From positions 116,904 through 180,903 of the forward strand of contig NZ_ABIC01000001.1 in assembly GCF_000172075.1 (NCBI RefSeq): a stretch of 64,000 nt of DNA. The letters are read 5' to 3'. The translations under genes were made by a program, and so were the position numbers. The notes below the pieces were generated by a model, which was not told where the DNA came from, made no database searches, and saw nothing but the letters and a program-made list of their open reading frames with translations. Shown here one piece after another: positions 57,428 through 64,000 of this stretch (the first letter of the stretch is position 1; each line of letters begins with the position of its first letter). This stretch comes from Shewanella benthica KT99 (GTDB taxonomy: Bacteria > Pseudomonadota > Gammaproteobacteria > Enterobacterales > Shewanellaceae).

Positions 57428-57514
57428 TGGTACAGATGGAGAGACTCGAACTCTCACGCCCTTACGGGCACTAGCACCTGAAGCTAGCGTGTCTACCAAT
57501 TCCACCACATCTGC
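57428..57514 (-). tRNA. tRNA-Leu (anticodon CAG)
   Basis: On the minus strand the sequence starts GCAGATGTGGTGGAATTGGT, has the anticodon arm CTAGC TTCAGGT GCTAG (anticodon CAG), the long class II variable arm TGCCCGTAAGGGCG, a T arm GAGAGTTCGAGTCTCTC, acceptor 3' strand CATCTGTA and an encoded CCA. The first pair of the acceptor stem appears to be G-U. The type II arm and D-loop GG place it as leucine. Confidence 0.95.
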
Positions 57515-57678
57515 ATTGCTGCGAGCCAAGAAAATAGTTCATTAATCCACCTATTTTTCAACTGCTTGCAAGGCTGATAGTACTGCTCTATGTTATTGTT
57601 GTCAATCAATCTCAGAGTAATAGATCTTGCTCTGTCATTGGCTGAAATTGCTTTGGATATTTTTTAAAAGAGAAGGTA

Positions 57679-58503
57679 ATGAAAACTATCAATAGAATCG
57701 TCTTATTACTGGCTGTTTGTCTGCCGGTATTTTCATCCATGGCGGCGCCCGCTAAACGAATCATTGCGCTATCGCCACACTCGGTGGAGATGTTGTATGC
57801 GATTGGCGCCGGAGGCTCGATACTCGCGACCACAGACTATGCTGACTTTCCCAAATCGGCCCTGGATATCCCTAGAATCGGTGGCTATCACGGCATACAG
57901 ATAGAGAGAGTTATCGAGCTGGAACCTGACCTAGTGGTGGTCTGGGGCAGTGGCAATAAGGCAGAGGATCTGCAGCGTTTGAAGGATCTTGGATTTAATG
58001 TGTATAACAGTGATCCTAAGACCCTGGAAGCCGTTGCTGAGGAGCTGAAGGAGCTGGGAAAATTAACCGGTCATCAAGTCGAGGCAAACAAGGTCGCCGA
58101 TGATTACCTTGCCGGGCTCGAGGCTCTGCGAAAAGATAATCTGGCCAAGCCTGAGGTGAAAGTCTTCTATCAGCTCTGGTCTACTCCCTTGATGACAGTG
58201 GCTAAGAATAGCTGGATCCAACAGATCATAGCTGTCTGTCATGGGGAAAACGTCTATCTCGATGCTGCCAATGATTATCCTCAGGTGAGCCTGGAGAGCG
58301 TACTGTTGAAGATGCCGGAGGTTATTCTGCAGAGTCAGGATGAAGGCAATGTCTTAGGCGTCGACTGGAGTGAGTGGCAGGAGATCCCAGCGGTTAACAA
58401 TCAGCATATTTATCAGCTCAATGCCGATCTGTTACACAGAGCGGCGCCGCGGGCACTTCAAGGTGTGCAAGCCCTGTGCGATGCGTTGGATAAGGCGAGA
58501 TAG
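57679..58503 (+). CDS. btuF: Cobalamin-binding periplasmic protein (BtuF-like)
   Basis: A 274-residue exported protein: a signal peptide (MKTINRIVLLLAVCLPVFSS, cleavage near MAAPA), then the class III periplasmic-binding fold with KRIIALSPHSVEMLYAIGAG, TTDYADFPKSALDIPRIGGY and LEPDLVVVWGSGN, and a C-terminal RAAPRALQGVQALCDAL. The features match BtuF, which delivers cobalamin to BtuCD. It is separated from btuC/btuD by the cob genes and a tRNA but has the same orientation. ATG at 57679 follows GAGAAGGTA. Confidence 0.88.
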   Translation: MKTINRIVLLLAVCLPVFSSMAAPAKRIIALSPHSVEMLYAIGAGGSILATTDYADFPKSALDIPRIGGYHGIQIERVIELEPDLVVVWGSGNKAEDLQRLKDLGFNVYNSDPKTLEAVAEELKELGKLTGHQVEANKVADDYLAGLEALRKDNLAKPEVKVFYQLWSTPLMTVAKNSWIQQIIAVCHGENVYLDAANDYPQVSLESVLLKMPEVILQSQDEGNVLGVDWSEWQEIPAVNNQHIYQLNADLLHRAAPRALQGVQALCDALDKAR

Positions 58504-58682
58504 CAACTTAAAGTTGTAAGTTTTAAGCCGTAAGTAAGAGCATCTTTGTACCTGCTTTTAGCTTAGTCTTGAATTAGTACTGTGAGCAGCTTTGTACTTA
58601 TAGCTTACAACATTCTTTGCTCCAATCTTGAACTTAAAACTTAAAACTTAAAACTTAAAACTAAAAAAGGACTTTGTCCCCT

Positions 58683-59066
58683 ATGACTACTTTACTTATT
58701 TGTTTGTTTATTGCCATGTTGTTGCCTTACCTGACTAAAGGACCTGTGGCCTGGGCCATGGCTAAGGCGGGTGGCTACGATAACGCCCATCCAAGAGCGC
58801 AACAGGCCAAGCTAACAGGCTTCGGTGCTCGCGCGGTGGCGGGGCATCAAAATGCTTTCGAGTCCTTGCTTATCTTTGGCTTGGCTGTGGTGACCGTGAT
58901 TGCTACAGACAATGTTAATGACACTGTGGTGACTTTGGCTATAGTGCATGTGATGGCACGTGTCGCTTATCAGCTACTCTACCTTATCGATAAGGGGACC
59001 TTACGTTCTCTGGCCTGGTTTGTGGCCGTGTTCTGTTCCTTCGGCATCTTCTTCCAGGCGTTTTAA
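58683..59066 (+). CDS. MAPEG family membrane protein
   Basis: A 127-residue protein with four membrane helices and the MAPEG pattern: LTKGPVAWAMAKAGGYDNAH, then RAQQAKLTGFGARAVAGHQN followed by AFESLLIFGLAVV, and MARVAYQLLYLIDKGTLRSL. Bacterial relatives are membrane glutathione-transferase-like proteins of unclear substrate. Start at ATG 58683. The region before it (58504-58680) is made of repeated AACTTAAA words. It converges on the rhodanese gene with a 10-base gap. Confidence 0.88.
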   Translation: MTTLLICLFIAMLLPYLTKGPVAWAMAKAGGYDNAHPRAQQAKLTGFGARAVAGHQNAFESLLIFGLAVVTVIATDNVNDTVVTLAIVHVMARVAYQLLYLIDKGTLRSLAWFVAVFCSFGIFFQAF

Positions 59067-59076
59067 TCATGCGCCG

Positions 59077-59424
59077 CTAACTATTGGCGGCGAAGACGGC
59101 ATCCTGCTTACAGGTGATCGCCCACACATTCTCATATCCAAGTCTCAGTAACTGCTCCGCAGCCAGACATGCTCTGAACCCCGAGCCACAATGAATGAAG
59201 ATGGCAAGTTTCTCGTCAGGATAGAGGCTGAGCATCTTCATCTCTAATACGCCACGGGGAATATGTACTGCACACTCGACGGCGTGTTGGGCACGCTCGG
59301 ATGTCTCACGCACATCGATTAATACGCCATTTTTACTCTGGCACATTAAGGCGGCTTGTTGCGCCGTGATGGTATTCAATGGGGCTTTCACTTCGGCCAT
59401 GATGTCGGCTATGGATCTCAACAT
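59077..59424 (-). CDS. Rhodanese-like sulfurtransferase domain protein
   Basis: A 115-residue single rhodanese domain: VLIDVRETSERAQHAVECAV, IPRGVLEMKM, and the active-site loop IHCGSGFRACLAAEQL with the persulfide-forming cysteine. No signal peptide. It is the last gene of the minus-strand set adaptor–RND pump–DUF2892–rhodanese; rhodanese and YgaP-type membrane segments often occur together and act on sulfane sulfur or thiosulfate. ATG at 59424 follows AGAGGAAAATCT. Confidence 0.88.
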   Translation of the reverse strand: MLRSIADIMAEVKAPLNTITAQQAALMCQSKNGVLIDVRETSERAQHAVECAVHIPRGVLEMKMLSLYPDEKLAIFIHCGSGFRACLAAEQLLRLGYENVWAITCKQDAVFAANS

Positions 59425-59460
59425 AGATTTTCCTCTTCTGTTTGCTATGGTTTAACTGGA

Positions 59461-59676
59461 TTAAGGCTTAGCCAAGGCGCGCTGGGCTTCAGTTTTCATA
59501 CCCAGTTTTTTCATCGCAATAGCAACGGGGCAGAAACCGGTAAAGGCACTCTGAAATAGGTTAGCACCGACAAAGACGGTGAACCAGATAAAGTGTGGGC
59601 TCACCCAAGTGGTTAGTGCTAATGAGAGCAAAACCATCATGCCTGCAAAGGCCATAATTGTGCGTTCAATTGTCAT
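59461..59676 (-). CDS. DUF2892 (YgaP-type) inner membrane protein
   Basis: A 71-residue protein with two membrane helices and the pattern MTIERTIMAFAGMMVLLSLA, FIWFTVFVGANLFQSAFTGF, CPVAIAMKKLG. In E. coli YgaP this segment is fused to a rhodanese domain; here the two are separate adjacent genes 36 bases apart, consistent with a split version. ATG at 59676 is preceded by GGAGATATT, a strong ribosome site. Confidence 0.88.
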   Translation of the reverse strand: MTIERTIMAFAGMMVLLSLALTTWVSPHFIWFTVFVGANLFQSAFTGFCPVAIAMKKLGMKTEAQRALAKP

Positions 59677-59739
59677 AATATCTCCAGTAGCGGAGTGCTA
59701 GCCTCTGTGTCAGGGGAATAGCCACTCCTATTTTGAGTT

Positions 59740-62700
59740 TCATGGTTTAACGAATTTATTCTTCATCACGGCATAGTAGAGCACTGGGATCACCACCAGA
59801 GTTAACAGGGTGGAGATCATGATGCCGAATATTAAACTGATGGCCAGGCCATTAAAGATCGGGTCATCTATGATAAACAGGCCACCAATCATGGCTGCCA
59901 GGGCCGTGAGCATGATGGGTTTGGCTCGCACCGCACCCGAGTGGATCACCGCTTGTTCGAAAGGCACGCCGGCGGCAGTCTCTTTATTGATGAAGTCCAC
60001 TAACAGGATCGAGTTTCTGACTATGATCCCGGCCAGCGCGATCATGCCGATCATGGATGGGGCGGTAAAATTAGCCCCTAGCAGGGCGTGTCCCGGCATG
60101 ACGCCTATGATAGTGAGAGGTATGGGGGCCATGATGATCAAAGGCACAGTGTAAGATCTGAACTGGCCCACCACTAACAGGTAGATGGCTATCATGCCTA
60201 CGGCATAGGCGATCCCCATGTCGCGGAAGGTCTCATAGGTTATCTTCCATTCGCCATCCCAGAGTACCGCTACGGAATCGAGTCCCGTGGGTTGCTTGAT
60301 ATAGTGTTGCTCGAATCCCAGACCGTCTTCTGCATCTATCTGAGCGGCCATGTCGAACATGCCGTAAAGGGGGCTATCATTGTCTCCGGCCATGTCGGCG
60401 ACCACCATGATCATGGGGATCATATTCTTGTGGACGATGGGCGCGTCTATGACTCCCTTGTGGATTGTGACCAACTCTGACACCGGGATGCGGATGCCAT
60501 CGGTTCCCGTTAGCTTGAGATTGAGAACCTGATCGAGATCCACCTTGGCTGACTCTTTCAGTTGCAAGCGGATCGGCACAGGTTTTTTCTGCTTTTCATC
60601 ATGCAGGTAGCTCATGTCTCTGCCGCCAACGGAGGTGGCGATCAGGTCGACAATATTTTGATAGGGGACGCCTAGGATGCTGGCTCGGCTTCTGTCGATC
60701 TTCACCTGCCACTTCTGCTGCGCGGCCGGCAGGAATATATCGATATCGACGACGCCATCCGTCTGTTTAAACAAGGTAAGCAGTTCATTAGCGGCCCGTT
60801 CTCGAATCGCCTCACTGGGGCCATAAACTTCGGCCACTATGGGTGACCATACCGGTGGCCCGGGCGGCACTTCAACCACCTTGATGTTGGCATGGTAGCG
60901 CTTGCCAATCTCTTGCAGAGGCCCGCGCACCGACTGAGCGATAGTGTGGCTATCACGCTCTCGGTGTTTTTTGTCCAGCAGGTTGACCTGAATATCGCCC
61001 AGCTCCTGACTCTCCCTGAGGAAGTAATGTCTAACCAGTCCATTGAAGTTCATCGGCGCATTCGTGCCAGCATAGAGCTGATAGTTATCGACTTCATCTA
61101 CTGTGGCCAGATAGCGCCCCAAGTCCTGCAACACACGTTGGGTCTGCTCGACTGGCGTGCCTTCGGGCATATCGACCATCACCTGAAACTCAGACTTATT
61201 ATCCAGAGGCAACATCTTAAGGATCACCAACTGGTTAATAGGCAGAGCGACCGCGACGCCTATTAGAACAAAGATGCCTGCCGCGAGTCCGAATCTGGCC
61301 TTCCTCGCTCCCTTGCCCAACACGAAGGGGCCGATAAGGCGGGTGAATAACCTGAACATAAGGCCAGTGCTTTCTTGATTGCCATTGCCCTGTCCGTCAG
61401 CAGTCGTGCGTTTATGTTGCAGGAGTTTACGACTGAGCCAAGGGGTGACGGTGAAGGCGATGGCCAGGGAAATCAACATGCCCATGCTGGCATTGATGGG
61501 GATAGGCGCCATATAGGGGCCCATAAGGCCGGAGACGAAGGCCATCGGCAGCAGGGCGGCGATAACGGTGAAGGTCGCCAATATGGTGGGGCTTCCCACC
61601 TCATCGACGGCCTCTGGGATAAGCTCAGTCAGGCTTTTCTTGCCCATGGCCATATGACGATGAATATTCTCCACCACGACTATGGCGTCATCTACCAGGA
61701 TGCCGATGGAGAAAATTAGCGCGAACAGTGAGATACGATTGAGCGTGAAGCCCCAGGCCCAGGAGGCGAACAAGGTGATGGCTAAGGTGATGATGATGGC
61801 TGCGCCGACCACCATAGCCTCGCGGGCGCCCATGGTCAGCAGCACTAAGATAACCACGGCGGCGGTGGCAAATATTAACTTGAATATTAAGGTATTGGCC
61901 TTGTCTCCGGCGGTCTCACCATAGTTGCGCGTTACTGTGATCTCGACATTGTCCGGCAGCAGAATATTCTTCACCTTATCGACTCGCTGGAGGATCTGCT
62001 CGGCGACATCGACGGCATTCTCGCCCACCTGCTTACCTATGGCGATAGTGACCGCTGGGTATATACCTGACTTGTCGCCATGCCAGGCGCTCTTGCTGGG
62101 GATATCGGCCTTGAGTGACAGCTCGGCGATATCGGCCAGATACACGGGAACACTCTGAGCGGAATTGTTTTTATAGACAGAGACGACCAGCTGTTTCACA
62201 TCGTCTAAGCTACGTAGAAATTGGCCCGCCTGCACTTTAATCTCCTGATTCCCCTGAACCAGAGAGGCTTGCATGGATATTTGATTATTGCTCGATAAGG
62301 CCTGTTCTATGGCATCGAAGCTCAGGCCGTAGTAGTTCATTTTTACCGGATCGATACGCACATTGAGCACCAGTTCATGGGAACCCAGTGTATATATCTC
62401 GCGAGTGCCGGGAATGCGCTTGAGCTCGGTTTCCAGTCTGTGGGCCACATGAGTCAGATCTTCCGCCGACACCTGAGTGTCTTTCGACCACAAGGTTAAG
62501 CTCACGATAGGCACATCATCTATCCCTCTGGGTTTGATCATGGGCTTGGTGCCCGAAGGAAGCTTATCCAGGTTGGAGTAGATCTGATTGTAGAGTTTTA
62601 CTATGGCCTCGTTCTTGGGTATTCCCACGTCGAAGATGGCGATGATCAAGGCGCCATCGGGTTGTGAAAAGGAGTAGAGAGTGTCTATGCCTTTGATCTG

Positions 62701-62970
62701 AGAAATAACTTGCTCTGCCGGCAGGGTGATCAGACTCTCTACTTCTGCCGGTGTGGCGCCGGGAAAGGGAATATAGACATCGGCAAAGGTGACGTCTATC
62801 TGAGGCTCCTCCTCCTTTGGGGTGACGAGTATGGCGAACAGTCCCAATAACAGGCCGAGTATGGCCAGTAGAGGTGTGATGGCGTTAAGCTGAAATGCAG
62901 CGGCTATCTTGCCGGATATACCGAGATTTTTCGAGGAACCCGGCTCAGATGGAATGTGTGAACTGCTCAT
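59740..62970 (-). CDS. RND efflux transporter, inner-membrane pump
   Basis: A 1076-residue AcrB-superfamily proton-driven pump with 12 membrane helices and two large periplasmic domains. Conserved pieces include FPGATPAEVESLITLPAEQV, IGILVDDAIVVVENIHRHMA with the proton-relay aspartates in helix 4, and GIIVRNSILLVDFIN in the second half. It resembles the 'CusA/HAE' group lacking heavy-metal signature residues, so substrates are unknown. Start ATG 62970 is 15 bases after the adaptor stop, and DUF2892 follows. The frame looks intact. Confidence 0.9.
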   Translation of the reverse strand: MSSSHIPSEPGSSKNLGISGKIAAAFQLNAITPLLAILGLLLGLFAILVTPKEEEPQIDVTFADVYIPFPGATPAEVESLITLPAEQVISQIKGIDTLYSFSQPDGALIIAIFDVGIPKNEAIVKLYNQIYSNLDKLPSGTKPMIKPRGIDDVPIVSLTLWSKDTQVSAEDLTHVAHRLETELKRIPGTREIYTLGSHELVLNVRIDPVKMNYYGLSFDAIEQALSSNNQISMQASLVQGNQEIKVQAGQFLRSLDDVKQLVVSVYKNNSAQSVPVYLADIAELSLKADIPSKSAWHGDKSGIYPAVTIAIGKQVGENAVDVAEQILQRVDKVKNILLPDNVEITVTRNYGETAGDKANTLIFKLIFATAAVVILVLLTMGAREAMVVGAAIIITLAITLFASWAWGFTLNRISLFALIFSIGILVDDAIVVVENIHRHMAMGKKSLTELIPEAVDEVGSPTILATFTVIAALLPMAFVSGLMGPYMAPIPINASMGMLISLAIAFTVTPWLSRKLLQHKRTTADGQGNGNQESTGLMFRLFTRLIGPFVLGKGARKARFGLAAGIFVLIGVAVALPINQLVILKMLPLDNKSEFQVMVDMPEGTPVEQTQRVLQDLGRYLATVDEVDNYQLYAGTNAPMNFNGLVRHYFLRESQELGDIQVNLLDKKHRERDSHTIAQSVRGPLQEIGKRYHANIKVVEVPPGPPVWSPIVAEVYGPSEAIRERAANELLTLFKQTDGVVDIDIFLPAAQQKWQVKIDRSRASILGVPYQNIVDLIATSVGGRDMSYLHDEKQKKPVPIRLQLKESAKVDLDQVLNLKLTGTDGIRIPVSELVTIHKGVIDAPIVHKNMIPMIMVVADMAGDNDSPLYGMFDMAAQIDAEDGLGFEQHYIKQPTGLDSVAVLWDGEWKITYETFRDMGIAYAVGMIAIYLLVVGQFRSYTVPLIIMAPIPLTIIGVMPGHALLGANFTAPSMIGMIALAGIIVRNSILLVDFINKETAAGVPFEQAVIHSGAVRAKPIMLTALAAMIGGLFIIDDPIFNGLAISLIFGIMISTLLTLVVIPVLYYAVMKNKFVKP

Positions 62971-62985
62971 CCTGTTGCGCTCCCC

Positions 62986-64000
62986 TTATTTGCTGGCTTG
63001 TTGTTCGAGTAACACCCGATAGGCGTCCAGGGCGATAATATCACCATCATCCAGACCGGATAGGATCTCTACTCGGTGCTTAGCGGATGTGCCGATGCGT
63101 ACCTGATTAAGCACGAAACCTTGTCCCAGTCTGCGATACACGGCGCTCAGCTCGCCACGCTCGATCAGTGCCGACTTGGGGACCGTGATACGTTTAATGA
63201 CCCCGGAACTGAACCTGGCTTTGGCCCACATCCCCGGCATCAGGTTCGGCTCGTTCTCGGGAAGTGCGATGCGCACCTGATAGCTATGACTGAGGGGATC
63301 GGCGAAGGAGAAGATGGTGAGCTCATCTGAGCTGTACTCACGACCATCTTTGAGGCTGATGTTAAACTTAGGCTGACGTTTTAACGCATCTATATATCTT
63401 TGCGGCACATGAGTGATGGCGCGCATCTGGTTCAGTGAGAAACCCGACAGCAGAGGTTGACCCGGACTGACGGTTTCCCCTAGCTCCACATGTCTCTGGG
63501 TGACTATGCCTGAGAAGGGCGCGGCAACCGTGGTATAGGTGAGTGATTCATTGGCACGTATGATATTGGCTTTGGCTGCCGAGACTTCTTGCTCGGCGGA
63601 TGTTGCCCGGGCAATGGCCTCATCCATCATGCCTTGAGAGATGGCGCCTTGGGGGAACAGTGCTGCATAACGATTCTTCGTCTGCTGCGCCTCTGTGTTC
63701 AATGCCACTGCTATGGCTAGTCCGGCTTCGGCGCTGGCAAGCTCAGCCCCCTGTTCCTTGCTGGTGATTTCGAGTAAAGGAGTGCCCTTAGACACAATAT
63801 CGTTCACATCATAGTTGAGCCTGAGTATTCGCCCCGAGGTTTGTGCCGATACTGTCGCTGCCTTCACCGCCTCCAGTGTGGCATCGAGTTCGATCCACTT
63901 GGTTTGTTCTGTATTGGATACCCGAATCGTCTCTATGGATTCTGATCCAGATATTGCGGCTAGGACCGGGGCACTGACGCCCAGGAAGAGCAGGGGAAGC
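62986..64000 (-). CDS. RND periplasmic adaptor (membrane fusion protein), runs off right edge
   Basis: The frame from the stop at 62986 stays open to base 64000. The segment above residue MKAATVSAQTSGRILRL continues LLFLGVSAPVLAA (signal peptide end) and IRVSNTEQTKWIELDATLEA, so the true start lies outside the window; the internal GTG at 63867 is not the start. Adaptor blocks: lipoyl-like YDVNDIVSKGTPLLEITS, a helical hairpin (SAEAGLAIAVALNTEAQQTK), and APFSGIVTQRHVELGETVSP with a beta-barrel to the C-terminus. It connects the inner-membrane RND pump to an outer-membrane channel not seen here. Confidence 0.9.
   Translation of the reverse strand, partial: LPLLFLGVSAPVLAAISGSESIETIRVSNTEQTKWIELDATLEAVKAATVSAQTSGRILRLNYDVNDIVSKGTPLLEITSKEQGAELASAEAGLAIAVALNTEAQQTKNRYAALFPQGAISQGMMDEAIARATSAEQEVSAAKANIIRANESLTYTTVAAPFSGIVTQRHVELGETVSPGQPLLSGFSLNQMRAITHVPQRYIDALKRQPKFNISLKDGREYSSDELTIFSFADPLSHSYQVRIALPENEPNLMPGMWAKARFSSGVIKRITVPKSALIERGELSAVYRRLGQGFVLNQVRIGTSAKHRVEILSGLDDGDIIALDAYRVLLEQQASK

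Overview
The window looks like chromosomal DNA of a marine gammaproteobacterium of the Shewanella type. Supporting signs are the zapA–6S RNA–fau and ygfB–ubiH–ubiI–gcvTHP gene orders, the protein sequences themselves (ScsBCD, NlpE-like lipoprotein, DUF3144, YdcH-like protein, CDGSH/glutamate-synthase pair), and non-coding spacers full of short REP-like and palindromic repeats. Genus is an inference. The many frameshifts, internal deletions and IS remnants fit a lineage undergoing genome decay. An error-prone assembly could explain single-base indels but not the large internal deletions.

Layout. 1-4.5 kb: a frameshifted FMN-type glutamate synthase-like gene, a tandem CDGSH protein, and a decayed scsBCD thiol-redox operon in which only scsD is whole. 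4.5-5.6 kb: spacer with a 573-bp element bearing terminal inverted repeats. 5.6-11.7 kb: dodecin, queG, a chemoreceptor tail, adenosine deaminase, a TPR/GGDEF diguanylate cyclase and a small unknown protein. 12.2-15.1 kb: an internally deleted IS66 element, an ISAs1 remnant and a string of palindromes. 15.3-21.9 kb: a broken hydrolase, a FadD-like ligase, a LysE exporter, DUF3144, a broken type IV pilin, ung and an NlpE-like lipoprotein. 22.1-32.6 kb: fau, 6S RNA, zapA, ygfB, ubiH, ubiI and the glycine cleavage genes gcvT, gcvH and gcvP, with a structured leader before gcvT. 32.6-40.5 kb: a phosphonate monoesterase/sulfatase, a HAD phosphatase, then a gene graveyard (Gfo/Idh, ABM, LysR and glnD fragments) around an intact OsmC gene and a YdcH-like gene. 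40.5-48.1 kb: metH with a MetJ operator and, divergently, a CbrA-like sensor kinase. 48.2-58.5 kb: a cobalamin salvage and uptake cluster (cobC, riboswitch, btuD, btuC, cobT, cobS, cobU, cobQ, cobO, btuF) with a tRNA-Leu. 58.7-64 kb: a MAPEG protein and an RND pump–adaptor–DUF2892–rhodanese operon that runs off the right edge.

Functional links. The B12 cluster under a cobalamin riboswitch lies beside metH and in the same window as queG, both cobalamin-dependent. GcvTHP and MetH both work in one-carbon metabolism, and fau recycles 5-formyl-THF.

The most unusual feature is at 44703-45327. Five tandem 125-bp units each carry a Shine-Dalgarno sequence and a 42-codon ORF starting with the first 20 residues of the downstream sensor kinase. 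Each ORF ends in a TGA that overlaps the next ATG, and the last joins the true kinase start. A 56-codon membrane ORF overlaps the first unit, as CbrX does with CbrA in Pseudomonas. This is a chain of stop-start mini-cistrons that could tune or vary kinase translation.
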